Below the pieces are notes generated by a model. It worked only from the letters and a program-made list of their open reading frames with translations. It was not told where the DNA came from and did not search any database. A stretch of DNA of 64,000 nucleotides from Sphingobium fontiphilum. GTDB taxonomy: Bacteria > Pseudomonadota > Alphaproteobacteria > Sphingomonadales > Sphingomonadaceae. Of this stretch, positions 47,894 to 56,393 are shown in pieces; positions within the stretch are counted from its first letter, which is position 1; every line of letters begins with the position of its first letter. Location of the stretch: NCBI RefSeq assembly GCF_014196635.1, contig NZ_JACIEB010000003.1, positions 345,025 to 409,024 of the forward strand, read 5' to 3'. The position numbers were made by a program, and so were the translations under genes.

Positions 47894-48727
47894 TCAGGCG
47901 GCCAGAGCCTTCACCTTGTCGGTCACCAGCGTCACGCGAGCGGTCAGCGGCTGGGCGACGTCGCCGGCCAGCTTCATCATCGCTTCGCTGCTCTTGGCGG
48001 CTTCCTTGGTGAATTCGTCGAAGCTGCTCGAGAAGAGCTGGCTCTGAAGCTGGAAGAATTCGGTCGGGGTCTTCACCGTCGAGAAGCTCTTGAAAGAGGC
48101 GGTCGCCTTTTCGAAGCTCTTCTTGGTGTAGTCGACGGCTTCCTGGCCCATCGTTTCCAGACCCTTGGCGGCGATCTTGCCCGATTCGACCAGCGCCTCG
48201 ACATTGCCCTTGGCGATATCGCTCATTTCTTCCAGAGCCTTGGTCGACTTTTCGACGCTGACCTTCGCCTTTTCATTCAGGTCGGCATAGGCGGTTTCCA
48301 GCTTCGCCTTGGTTTCTTCGGCGAACTTCTTACCGGTTTCGATCACATCGTTCATCATCTTCGTTCCTTCTATGACAGGGACGGGCGCCGAGAGTGTCGA
48401 CGGCTCCGATATGGGCTTGGCTGACGTAAGCTTCGTGACGGGCGTTTCGACCAACGCCTCTTCCTTGTCCTCGATCGGCGGCTCTGGGGCCGCATCCATC
48501 GCCGTGGTCGCCGCGATGATAGCGGTTTCCGATGCTTCCACGGCGGGCTTTTCCTTCGCCACGTCGGGCTTGGGCTTGCGCACGGGCGCCTTTTTGACGG
48601 GCGCTGGCGTAATCGCGGCCTCGGCAGCCTTCAGCGCCTCGCTGGCGGACAGCGTCGAGGTCGCTTTGGGCTTGGCGACCGTTTTACGGACCGGCTTGGA
48701 AGCGGAGCTTTTCGGGGTAACAGCCAC
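47894..48727 (-). CDS. phaP: Phasin family protein
   Basis: The C-terminal ~150 residues are a phasin: long amphipathic helices (EETKAKLETAYADLNEKAKV, NVEALVESGKIAAKGLETMG, FEKATASFKSFSTVKTPTEF) that coat PHA granules. The N-terminal ~130 residues are Ala/Pro/Lys/Glu-rich and may bind DNA or other partners. The GTG at 48725-48727 follows AAGGAGATTG and lies below a strong promoter. The gene is next to phaC on the same strand, but it has its own promoter and terminator. Confidence 0.9.
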   Translation of the reverse strand: MAVTPKSSASKPVRKTVAKPKATSTLSASEALKAAEAAITPAPVKKAPVRKPKPDVAKEKPAVEASETAIIAATTAMDAAPEPPIEDKEEALVETPVTKLTSAKPISEPSTLSAPVPVIEGTKMMNDVIETGKKFAEETKAKLETAYADLNEKAKVSVEKSTKALEEMSDIAKGNVEALVESGKIAAKGLETMGQEAVDYTKKSFEKATASFKSFSTVKTPTEFFQLQSQLFSSSFDEFTKEAAKSSEAMMKLAGDVAQPLTARVTLVTDKVKALAA

Positions 48728-48740
48728 GGACCAATCTCCT

Positions 48741-48805
48741 TTGCTGCGATGCACAATAATCGATTCCCCGATTCGTTTCAAGGGTTATTGTGCAGTGCAG
48801 CATAA
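48741..48805 (-). promoter_or_regulatory. Phasin promoter flanked by two PhaR-like boxes
   Basis: Reading the reverse strand, TTGAAA (48776-48781) and TATTGT (48753-48758) are 17 bp apart, a good sigma-70 promoter. The dyad TTGCTGCGATGCACAATAA (48741-48759) covers the -10 region. A second dyad containing ATTGTGCAGTGCAGCAT (about 48785-48805) lies just upstream of the -35. Both share a TGC-GCA core like boxes bound by the PHA repressor PhaR, which detaches when it binds PHA. Repression until granules form is inferred. Confidence 0.7.
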
Positions 48806-48887
48806 AAAGATTGCCGGCCGGGCGCGCCTGTCCGGGCATGGGTCGCAAGCCTTGGCGCAAAGCCCGGCTTTTCAAAGAAAAGGCTGG

Positions 48888-50633
48888 TCAGCGCTGGCGC
48901 ACATAGCGCCCCGGCGCGTCCTCCAGCGCCTTCAGCCTGCCCTTGCCCGGCCGTCTGCCCCCCTTCACCGCCACGGTCGCGGGGGTCAGCCCGGTGATCC
49001 ATTCCAGCCAGTCGGGCCACCAGCTTCCGGGCGTTTCTTTCGCATGCGCAATGAAGTCGGCGAGCGACGGCTGATCTTCGTCACAGGTCCAATATTGATA
49101 TTTGCCGGCCGATGGCGGGTTGATGACGCCCGCGATGTGCCCCGACCCCGCCAGCAGGAAGCGGATGGGACCGGACAGATGCTCGGTCAGTTTCCACACG
49201 CTCTCGATCGGCGCGATATGATCTTCCCTGCCCGCCTGCACATAGGCGGGGGTCTGGATCAGCGACAGATCGATCGGGGTGCCGTCGATGCTGATCGCGC
49301 CGGGCGTGACGAGCAGATTGTCGCGATAGAGGCGGATCAGATAATCCTTGTGCCAGCGCGCGGGCAGGTTGGTGGTGTCGCCATTCCAGTGGAGCAGGTC
49401 GAAGGGCGGATAATCCTGTCCCAGCAGATAATTGTTGACGACATAATTCCAGATGAGGTCGCGCCCGCGCAGCAGGTTGAAGGTCGCCGCCATATAGCGC
49501 CCGTCGAGAAAACCGCTCGACGAAAGCTGGTCGACCAGCTTCAATTGCTCATCGTCGATGAACAGCGTCAGGTCGCCCGCCTGGGTGAAATCGACCTGCG
49601 CGGTGAAGAAGGTCGCGCTCGCCACCTTGTCCGCCTCGCCCCGCGCGGTGAGCAAGGCCAGCGTCGCGGCCAGGGTCGTACCCGCCACGCAATAGCCGAT
49701 GGCGTGAACGCTGGGCACGCCCAGAAGGTCGCGCACCGTGTCGATCGCGTCGATCTGGCCATGCAGGATATAATCGTCCCAGATCAGATCCTTCATCGAC
49801 GCATCGGCCGATTTCCAGGAGACCAGGAACACGCTGATCCCCTGATCCACGGCCCATTTGACGAAGCTCTTTTCGGGCGTCAGGTCGAGGATGTAGAAAC
49901 GGTTGATCCACGGGGGAAAGATCAGCAGCGGCGTTTCCAGCACCCTGGGCGTGGTCGGCTCATAATGGATGAGCTGGTAAAGCGGCGTTTCCTTGATGAC
50001 CTTGCCCGGGGTCGACGCGATATTGCGCCCCAGTTCGAATGCGGCGCCGTCGGTATGCGTCAACTGGCCCTTCTGCATGTCGGCCAGCATGTGCTTCAAA
50101 CCCTTGACCAGATTTTCGCCGCCGCTCTCGATGGTCTTCTGGACAACGGTCGGGTTCATCATGGCGAAATTGCTGGGCGCCATCGCATCCAGCATACCAC
50201 TGGTGGCGAAACGCAGTTTCGCCTTCGCCTTGGGATCGACACCGTCGACCGCGTCGGCCAGCCGGGTCATGTAATCGGAAACAAGCAGATAGCTTTGCCG
50301 GATCAGGTCGTAAAAAGGGTTCTGGGTCCAGGCCGGATCGGCAAAGCGCCGGTCGCGGCGCGCGGTCGGGCTGTCGGCGGGGGGCGCCGCCGGCTGTTCG
50401 CGCAGCAAGCCGCCCGAATCGATGAAACGCTGCCACAGCGCCAGCCCTTCATCGGCAAAGCTGGTCTGGATGCCCGCGATCGCTTCCGCGTCGAAAGGCA
50501 GCGCATGGCCGGCGACTCCGGCGGCATGCTCCATCAGCAATTGCTGCGCCCGGCCGATCACATTCGTCCACTGCTGCATCTCGCTCAAAGTGGGCAAGCG
50601 CGGTTCGATCGTCTGCTGGGATTCCATGGCCAC
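48888..50633 (-). CDS. phaC: Class I polyhydroxyalkanoate synthase
   Basis: PhaC polymerises hydroxyacyl-CoA on granule surfaces. The 581-residue protein has the lipase-like box GYCVAG with the nucleophile Cys315, PPWINRFYILDLTPEKSFVK, VSWKSADASMKDL, NYLLGQDYPPFDLLHWNGDT and the catalytic His in LLAGSGHIAGVINPP. The ATG is at 50631-50633; MESQQ two codons later is an alternative. It lies upstream of phasin, with the phasin promoter between them, and is divergent from the aminotransferase gene. Confidence 0.96.
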   Translation of the reverse strand: MAMESQQTIEPRLPTLSEMQQWTNVIGRAQQLLMEHAAGVAGHALPFDAEAIAGIQTSFADEGLALWQRFIDSGGLLREQPAAPPADSPTARRDRRFADPAWTQNPFYDLIRQSYLLVSDYMTRLADAVDGVDPKAKAKLRFATSGMLDAMAPSNFAMMNPTVVQKTIESGGENLVKGLKHMLADMQKGQLTHTDGAAFELGRNIASTPGKVIKETPLYQLIHYEPTTPRVLETPLLIFPPWINRFYILDLTPEKSFVKWAVDQGISVFLVSWKSADASMKDLIWDDYILHGQIDAIDTVRDLLGVPSVHAIGYCVAGTTLAATLALLTARGEADKVASATFFTAQVDFTQAGDLTLFIDDEQLKLVDQLSSSGFLDGRYMAATFNLLRGRDLIWNYVVNNYLLGQDYPPFDLLHWNGDTTNLPARWHKDYLIRLYRDNLLVTPGAISIDGTPIDLSLIQTPAYVQAGREDHIAPIESVWKLTEHLSGPIRFLLAGSGHIAGVINPPSAGKYQYWTCDEDQPSLADFIAHAKETPGSWWPDWLEWITGLTPATVAVKGGRRPGKGRLKALEDAPGRYVRQR

Positions 50634-50782
50634 CCTTCTCCTGCTGGTATCCTGCTGGCCGCCCGCCGGGCATCGCTTTTTCTGGCGCGCTTCCGATAAC
50701 CGCTATATAGCCGCCCGTGGTCGCCGCAAAGCCGCGTCGACGTATTTTTCCCACTGGAGCCAAGCTCAGGAAAGCCCCGACG

Positions 50783-51991
50783 ATGTCCGAAGAATTTTAC
50801 CGCATGAAACGCCTGCCGCCTTATGTCATCGCCGAAGTGAACGCGATGCGGGCCGCCGCGCGGGCCGCGGGCGAGGACATTATCGACCTGGGGATGGGCA
50901 ATCCCGACCTGCCGCCGCCCGACCATGTCATCGAAAAGCTGATCGAGGTGGCGAAGAAGCCCGGCGCCCATGGCTATTCCCAGTCCAAGGGGATTCCCGG
51001 CCTGCGCCGCGCACAGGCCAATTATTATGGCCGCCGTTTCGGCGTCGATCTGGACCCGGAAACCGAAGTGGTCGTGACCATGGGGTCGAAGGAGGGGCTG
51101 GCCAGCCTCGCCACCGCGATCACCGCGCCCGGTGACGTCGTGCTCGCCCCCAATCCCAGCTATCCCATTCACATGTTCGGCTTCATCATCGCGGGCGCGA
51201 CCATCCGGTCGGTGCCGACGACGCCGGACGAACATTATTGGCGCGCGCTTGATCGCGCCATGGCCTTCACCGTGCCGCGCCCGTCGATCCTGGTGGTCGG
51301 CTATCCCAGCAACCCGACGGCCGAAACGGTCGACCTCGCCTTTTACGAGCGGCTGGTCGCCTGGGCGAAGGAGAACAAGGTCTGGGTCTTGTCGGACCTT
51401 GCCTATTCCGAACTTTATTATGACGGCAATCCCACCCCCTCCATCCTGCAGGTGCCCGGCGCCAAGGATGTGGCGGTCGAGTTCACATCGCTGTCGAAAA
51501 CCTACTCGATGGCGGGCTGGCGAATCGGCTTTGCCGTGGGCAACAAGCAGCTGATCTCGGCGCTCACGCGGGTGAAGAGCTATCTCGATTATGGCGCCTT
51601 CACGCCGATTCAGGCGGCGGCGTGCGCGGCGCTCAACGGCCCGCAGGACATCGTCCAGAAGAACCGCGAACTCTATCACAAGCGCCGCGATGTTCTGGTC
51701 GAGAGCTTCGGCCGCGCCGGGTGGGACATTCCCGCGCCCAAGGCGTCAATGTTCGCCTGGGCGCCGTTGCCGCCTGCGCTCAAGGATATGGGAAGCCTGG
51801 AGTTTTCCAAGCAGTTGTTGACCCATGCCAAGGTCGCCGTGGCGCCGGGCGTGGGCTATGGCGAGGATGGCGAAGGCTATGTCCGCATCGCCATGGTCGA
51901 AAATGAGCAAAGGCTGCGGCAGGCCGCCCGCAACGTGAAGAAATATCTGCAATCCATGGGCGTCAACACACCGGCGCGGGGCGCTGTCTGA
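50783..51991 (+). CDS. Class I/II aminotransferase, AlaC/LL-DAP-aminotransferase-like
   Basis: A PLP fold-type I enzyme of 402 residues: IIDLGMGNPDLPPPDHVIEK, YSQSKGIPGLRRAQANYYGR, VTMGSKEGLASLATAI, PNPSYPIHMFGF, YPSNPTAE, LSDLAYSELYYDG and the PLP Lys in SLSKTYSMAGWRIGFAVGN. This group makes alanine from pyruvate (AlaC) or acts on LL-diaminopimelate. Since dapE is present, the alanine role is more likely. It is divergent from phaC. Confidence 0.9.
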   Translation: MSEEFYRMKRLPPYVIAEVNAMRAAARAAGEDIIDLGMGNPDLPPPDHVIEKLIEVAKKPGAHGYSQSKGIPGLRRAQANYYGRRFGVDLDPETEVVVTMGSKEGLASLATAITAPGDVVLAPNPSYPIHMFGFIIAGATIRSVPTTPDEHYWRALDRAMAFTVPRPSILVVGYPSNPTAETVDLAFYERLVAWAKENKVWVLSDLAYSELYYDGNPTPSILQVPGAKDVAVEFTSLSKTYSMAGWRIGFAVGNKQLISALTRVKSYLDYGAFTPIQAAACAALNGPQDIVQKNRELYHKRRDVLVESFGRAGWDIPAPKASMFAWAPLPPALKDMGSLEFSKQLLTHAKVAVAPGVGYGEDGEGYVRIAMVENEQRLRQAARNVKKYLQSMGVNTPARGAV

Positions 51992-52093
51992 TCGCATGGA
52001 CTGTTTCGGGCGATTGAAACGATCGCCCGAACAGGGCATGGCGGACCTGCTGAACCGGACGAACCGGAACCGGGCAAGGGGTAAAGAGAGCCG

Positions 52094-52384
52094 ATGCTGC
52101 TATTCAACGGCAAGGAATCCAATCCGCGATCCTTTTTGAAAGCCATCAGCTGGCGGACATTGGGAAGCATCGATACGTTCATCCTGGGCATGTTGTTCAC
52201 CAGTAATCTCAAGGCGGCTGGCGCCATCGCCTCGACCGAGGTCATCACGAAAATCTTCCTCTATTATTTCCATGAGCGGGTATGGGCACAGGTCAGCTGG
52301 GGCTTGCCGGTGCTGCCGCCGACGCAAGAGGCCGTCGCGGCGCGTCCGGCAGAGCCAGCGGAAACGACATCGCCATTGGCATGA
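52094..52384 (+). CDS. DUF2061 membrane protein
   Basis: The 96-residue product contains SFLKAISWRTLGSIDTFILG, ASTEVITKIFLYYFHERVWA, the DUF2061 pattern with two membrane segments and a conserved HERxW. Its function is not known; relatives sit near sulfate-assimilation genes in some bacteria. It overlaps the DUF2721 gene by 4 bp. Confidence 0.88.
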   Translation: MLLFNGKESNPRSFLKAISWRTLGSIDTFILGMLFTSNLKAAGAIASTEVITKIFLYYFHERVWAQVSWGLPVLPPTQEAVAARPAEPAETTSPLA

Positions 52385-52866
52385 TCGCCTATCCGCAGGT
52401 CGCCCAGGTCGCACAGACCATACAACTGGCGGTGGCCCCGGTGTTCCTGCTCGCCGGCATCGGCGCATTCCTCAATGTCTGCGCCGGGCGCCTGGCGCGG
52501 GTCATCGACCGGGCGCGCAAGGTCGAGCAATGGGTGCTGAGCAGCCGGGGATCGGAACATGACCGGCTGGTGCAGGAAATCCGGGTGCTCGACCGGCGGA
52601 TGAGCGTCGTCAACGGCGCCATCTTCCTGTCGGTCGCATCGGGCTGCGCCATCTGTCTGGTCGTCATCCTGCTGTTCGCGTCGGAACTGTTCAACGCCCA
52701 TCTGGGCACCGCCATCGCGCTGCTGTTCATCATGGCCATGGTGTTGCAGGCGGCGGCCTTCGCCACCTTTATCCAGGAGATCCGGCTGGCGTCGCGGACC
52801 ATCCATATCCGCAACGAAGTGCTCTATCATCAGGCGGAAGAGAATAACGCGACAGGTGGAGCCTGA
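52381..52866 (+). CDS. DUF2721 membrane protein
   Basis: The 161-residue protein has three membrane segments (about 10-32, 72-92 and 98-120). The DUF2721 features are APVFLLAGIGAFLNVCAGRL, ARVIDRARKVE and RRMSVVNGAIFLSVASGCAI. It starts in the ATGA overlap with the DUF2061 gene. The TGA stop at 52864-52866 touches the inverted repeat of a MITE-like element. Function unknown. Confidence 0.88.
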   Translation: MIAYPQVAQVAQTIQLAVAPVFLLAGIGAFLNVCAGRLARVIDRARKVEQWVLSSRGSEHDRLVQEIRVLDRRMSVVNGAIFLSVASGCAICLVVILLFASELFNAHLGTAIALLFIMAMVLQAAAFATFIQEIRLASRTIHIRNEVLYHQAEENNATGGA

Positions 52867-53029
52867 GAGCCTGATCCGAAACGCCGGCGGCGGAGGGTTG
52901 GCGAGGGATTTTTGGTGCTGATAAGGAGCGATCGTCGCCGCGATGCCGGGACATCGTGGCAAGATCGCGACGAAATCAGCGCGAAAAAGACCCGCCAGAC
53001 CGACCCGCAGGGGTTTCGGATCAGGCTCT
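52866..53029. mobile_element. 164-bp MITE-like element with 17-bp perfect terminal inverted repeats
   Basis: AGAGCCTGATCCGAAAC (52866-52882) is repeated in perfect inversion at 53013-53029. Between them, 52928-52968 can fold into an imperfect hairpin with GCGATC/GATCGC, GCC/GGC and CGATG/CATCG pairs. There is no coding frame. The GAGCCTGATCC end resembles IS1031-type IS5-family termini as I recall them, so mobilisation in trans is plausible. No clear target duplication is visible. The rest of the gap to 53207 shows nothing I can support. Confidence 0.65.
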
Positions 53030-53207
53030 AGAGCCGCCTGCGCCAAAGCCAGCGCCAGCATCGCCGCCGAGCGGGCGGCGATGCGGGTCGCCATCGGGCC
53101 GTCGGACTGAGCCGGGGGGCGGGCGCGGGCGGCAAAGGCGCTGGCCTCGACGGTGCGGGGCGCTATAGTCGCGCCCATCCGCGCCCTGTCTGCATCGAAA
53201 GTCCTTC

Positions 53208-54443
53208 ATGCATCTGCTCATCGGCCTTGCCGGCATTCTCCTCATCCTCGCCATCGCCTTTGCCCTGTCGTCCAACCGCCGCGCCATCCGCCCGCGCGTC
53301 GTGGGCGCGGCGTTCGCGCTTCAGGCGGGGATCGCCCTGCTGGTGCTCTATGTTCCCGCCGGGCGCGCGGTGATCGCGGGCATGTCGCGCGGGGTCGCCA
53401 ATCTGCTGAGCTATGCGCAGGCGGGCACCGATTTCATCTTCGGCCCGCTCGCCAGGCCGGAGGTCGGCGGCGCGAGTTTCGCCATCGCCGCCCTGCCGGT
53501 CATCATCTTCTTCGCCAGCCTGGTTTCGATCCTCTATTATCTGGGCATCATGCAACTGGTCGTGCGCTGGGTGGGCGGCGCGATCGGCAAGGTGACGGGC
53601 GTGTCCAAGGTCGAAAGCCTGTGCGCGGCGGCCAATATCTTCGTGGGACAAAGCGAAAGCCCGCTGGTCATCCGCCCCTATCTGGCCGGGCTGACCCCGG
53701 CGCAGCTGTTCACCGTCATGTCGTCGGGCATGGCGGGCGTGGCGGGCACCATCCTGGCCGCCTACGCCTCCATGGGCATCCAGATCGACTATCTGCTCGC
53801 CGCCAGTTTCATGGCCGCGCCGGGCGGCATTTTGATGGCCAAGATCATCATGCCCGACAATCCCGACGATCCGGAAATCGACCCTGTCATCCTGCCCGAA
53901 GCGAGCCATGAGGAGGAACGCCCCGCCAACCTCATTATGGCGGCGGCGCAGGGCGCGCAGACCGGCGTGAAGCTGGCCGTGGCGGTCGGCGCCATGGTGC
54001 TGGCCTTCGTCGCGCTGGTCGCGCTCGCCAACGGCATATTGGGCGGCATCGGCGGCTGGTTCGGCTTCCCCGACCTCAGCTTCCAGCAATTGCTGGGCTA
54101 TGTCTTTTCCCCGGTCATGTTCCTGCTCAACATTCCGTGGGAGGAGGCGCAGGTGGCGGGCGGCCTGTTCGGGACCAAGGTCGTGCTCAACGAATTCGTC
54201 GCCTATATCACGCTTGGTCAGTCGGCGGGCGTGCTGTCGCCTTCGACCATCGCCATCGTCACCTTCGCCCTGTGCGGCTTCGCCAATTTCAGCTCCATCG
54301 CCATCCAGATGGCGGTGACCGGCAGCCTCGCCCCCAATCAGCGGCCGATGATCGCCAAACTGGGGATCAAGGCGCTGGTGGCTGGCAGCCTCGCCAATCT
54401 GATGAGCGCGGCGCTGGCGGGGTTGATGCTCAGCCTGCGATGA
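53208..54443 (+). CDS. Concentrative nucleoside transporter (CNT/NupC family)
   Basis: The 411-residue membrane protein has about nine or ten segments. The CNT signatures are SKVESLCAAANIFVGQSESP, LFTVMSSGMAGVAGTILAAY, FMAAPGGILMAKI, GTKVVLNEFVAYITL and ALCGFANFSSIAIQMAVTGS. CNT proteins import nucleosides with H+ or Na+. The N terminus, MHLLIGLAGILLILAIAFAL, is complete. Confidence 0.94.
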   Translation: MHLLIGLAGILLILAIAFALSSNRRAIRPRVVGAAFALQAGIALLVLYVPAGRAVIAGMSRGVANLLSYAQAGTDFIFGPLARPEVGGASFAIAALPVIIFFASLVSILYYLGIMQLVVRWVGGAIGKVTGVSKVESLCAAANIFVGQSESPLVIRPYLAGLTPAQLFTVMSSGMAGVAGTILAAYASMGIQIDYLLAASFMAAPGGILMAKIIMPDNPDDPEIDPVILPEASHEEERPANLIMAAAQGAQTGVKLAVAVGAMVLAFVALVALANGILGGIGGWFGFPDLSFQQLLGYVFSPVMFLLNIPWEEAQVAGGLFGTKVVLNEFVAYITLGQSAGVLSPSTIAIVTFALCGFANFSSIAIQMAVTGSLAPNQRPMIAKLGIKALVAGSLANLMSAALAGLMLSLR

Positions 54444-54511
54444 TCCGCCGGCGTAACGCCTGTGTAACGATGGGGGTATCGCTTCGGGCGCAAATCCCTT
54501 ATGGTTAACCC

Positions 54512-55576
54512 ATGGGGGCAAAAGCCAAACTGGTCGTGGCGTTAGCAGCGGGCCTGATCGCCGTTGGCGGCCAGGCGTTGACGATCGATTTTCGTCCGCG
54601 CCCGTCAAAGCTGGAAACCTATCGCGACTGGACCATCGCCTGCGACAATCGCGCGCGGTGCGAAGCGGTATCGCTGTTTCCCGAAGGCGGCGAATGGCCC
54701 GAAAAGCCGGTCATGGTCGGCGTGGTGCGCGACGCGGGGGCGGACGCCGACGCCGAAGTGTGGGCATCGGGCAGCGACGGCCTGGGCCATGGCGCCGTCA
54801 GCTTCCATGTCGACGGACGCAAGATCGCTTCAGCCGCGGTGAAGGACGATGAAGCGCGCATATTGGGGCCACAGGCGTCGGCGCTGGCCATCGCCATGGC
54901 GCGCGGCTCGGTTCTCGAAGTGCGCGTCAACGACGTCATCGTCGGCCGCCCGTCGATCAGCGGCGTGGCGGCGGCATTGCGTTTCATGGATGCGCGACAG
55001 GGCCGGGCAGGAACCGTCACCGCCCTCCTCGCCACCGGACCGCTCGGCCGATCGGCGGTCAGGCCCGCGCCCAAGGCGCCGGTCATCCAGCGCGCGGCTG
55101 TCCCGCAGGACATCCGCCCCGCCGCCCTGTGGCGCGAGGAACTGGCCGCCGCCGGGCGCATGACGCAATGCGCGGAGGAATGGAGCGAAGACGGACCGCA
55201 GCCACAATTGTTCGCTCTGTCCAGGAGCCAGACGCTGGTGCTGCTGCCCTGCGGATCGGGCGCCTATAATTTCAACAGCGCGCCGCTGATCGCCACCGGC
55301 GTTGCCGGTCGACGCAGCTTTGCCTGGGCGCTGTTCGACTTTCCGCCGGGCTGGAACCCGGACGAGGGCAATCCCATGCTGGTCAATGCCGGTTTCACCC
55401 CCGAAACATCCCGTCTCGACAGTTTCGCCAAGGGGCGCGGCATCGGCGATTGCGGCGGCAGCGAAAGCTATGTGTGGGACGGCGCCCGCTTTCGCCTGAT
55501 CGAAGCGACGTCGATGGGCGAATGCCGGGGCGCATGGCACTGGCTGACCACCTGGGCGGCGATGGTCTCCCAATAG
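54512..55576 (+). CDS. DUF1176 exported protein
   Basis: The 354-residue protein has an N-terminal signal or anchor (KLVVALAAGLIAVGG). The DUF1176 features are YRDWTIACDNRARCEAVSLF near the start and FSADGSGAYN-like LVLLPCGSGAYNFNSAPLIA with DCGGSESYVWDG at the end. Two Cys pairs may form disulfides in the periplasm. Function unknown. Confidence 0.85.
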   Translation: MGAKAKLVVALAAGLIAVGGQALTIDFRPRPSKLETYRDWTIACDNRARCEAVSLFPEGGEWPEKPVMVGVVRDAGADADAEVWASGSDGLGHGAVSFHVDGRKIASAAVKDDEARILGPQASALAIAMARGSVLEVRVNDVIVGRPSISGVAAALRFMDARQGRAGTVTALLATGPLGRSAVRPAPKAPVIQRAAVPQDIRPAALWREELAAAGRMTQCAEEWSEDGPQPQLFALSRSQTLVLLPCGSGAYNFNSAPLIATGVAGRRSFAWALFDFPPGWNPDEGNPMLVNAGFTPETSRLDSFAKGRGIGDCGGSESYVWDGARFRLIEATSMGECRGAWHWLTTWAAMVSQ

Positions 55577-55703
55577 CCGGTCCCCGTGCGATCTCCGCCT
55601 GACCAGTCCATGGGCTTGTCGCTTCGCAAACTGGATATGGCAGGGGGACATGGGCCGGCAGCCCCTGCCCCGCCGGGATTTTCGAGCGTGCTCGCTGAAA
55701 ATT

Positions 55704-55722
55704 ATTGCCGCAGTGCGGCAAT
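55704..55722. promoter_or_regulatory. Perfect 19-bp palindrome upstream of the cytochrome c gene
   Basis: ATTGCCGCAGTGCGGCAAT is perfectly symmetric around a central G. It lies 93 bp before the cytochrome c start, in an AT-richer stretch. The TGC/GCA spacing resembles the PhaR-like boxes at 48741-48805, so a related regulator could bind here. No other feature is seen in the 238-bp gap. Confidence 0.55.
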
Positions 55723-55814
55723 TTCGTTCATCCTGTGGCCAGCGATCCAACGCTATGCCGCTGGCGGGGCGATGGGTGAATCGCATGCATTTTGCCAAGC
55801 GAAGGGAAGTTTGA

Positions 55815-56195
55815 ATGACAGGTATTCGGCTCGCATCAACCGGCCTTTTGCTGACCGCCGTGCTGGCCGCCACGCCCGCCATGGCGGCGGGCGATCCAGT
55901 CAAGGGCAAGACGGTGTTTGCCCGTTGTTCAGTGTGCCACACCACCGCAGCCGGCAAGAATCTGATGGGCCCGTCACTGGCTGGCATCGTGGGCCGCAAA
56001 TCAGCCACCGTGGCTGGCTTCACCTATTCGGCGGCGCTTAAGAAATATGGCAAGAGCTGGGACGCTGCGACGCTCGACGCCTTCCTGACCGCACCGATGA
56101 AGGCGGTTCCAGGCACCCGCATGATCTTTGCCGGCATCCCCAAGGCGGAAGACCGCGCCGACCTGATCGCCTATCTCAAAAAGCCGGTCAAATGA
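55815..56195 (+). CDS. Class I c-type cytochrome, periplasmic
   Basis: The 126-residue product has a signal peptide (cleavage after AMA, residue ~24). The heme motif CSVCH is at residues 38-42 and the axial Met103 is in GTRMIF. GPSLAGIVGRKSATVAGFTY and AALKKYGKSWDAATLDAFLT match soluble mitochondrial-type cytochromes c/c2. It carries electrons in the periplasm. Confidence 0.95.
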   Translation: MTGIRLASTGLLLTAVLAATPAMAAGDPVKGKTVFARCSVCHTTAAGKNLMGPSLAGIVGRKSATVAGFTYSAALKKYGKSWDAATLDAFLTAPMKAVPGTRMIFAGIPKAEDRADLIAYLKKPVK

Positions 56196-56269
56196 TCCAA
56201 TAACATTCCATAGTGCAATGTGGACTGCACGTCGGCTTTCAATATCCTGTCCGCCATTCACAGGGAGGG

Positions 56270-56348
56270 GATGGCCGTTGCCGCCGCGTTCGCCATCGAA
56301 CTGCGCATCGATCCGCTGCACGGCTTCGAGCGCGATCGGGTGGTCCAT
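56270..56348 (-). pseudogene. Possible IS66-type transposase fragment
   Basis: The reverse strand reads PIALEAVQRIDAQFDGERGG then NGHPL, similar to the EAVRRIDAIFxIERxINGL region of IS66-family TnpC proteins. Only about 25 residues remain and no flanking IS sequence is seen. A chance match is possible. Confidence 0.3.
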
Positions 56349-56393
56349 CTTGCGTCATTGCGCCGGTGGCCCCCTCGCGCATGAATCGGCTGC

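Noticed and set aside
53033..53178. Short reverse-strand frame starting MGATIAPRTVEASAFAARAR between the MITE-like element and the CNT gene
   Set aside because: Could be a truncated gene, but there is no ribosome site, no family and the frame runs into the inverted repeat.
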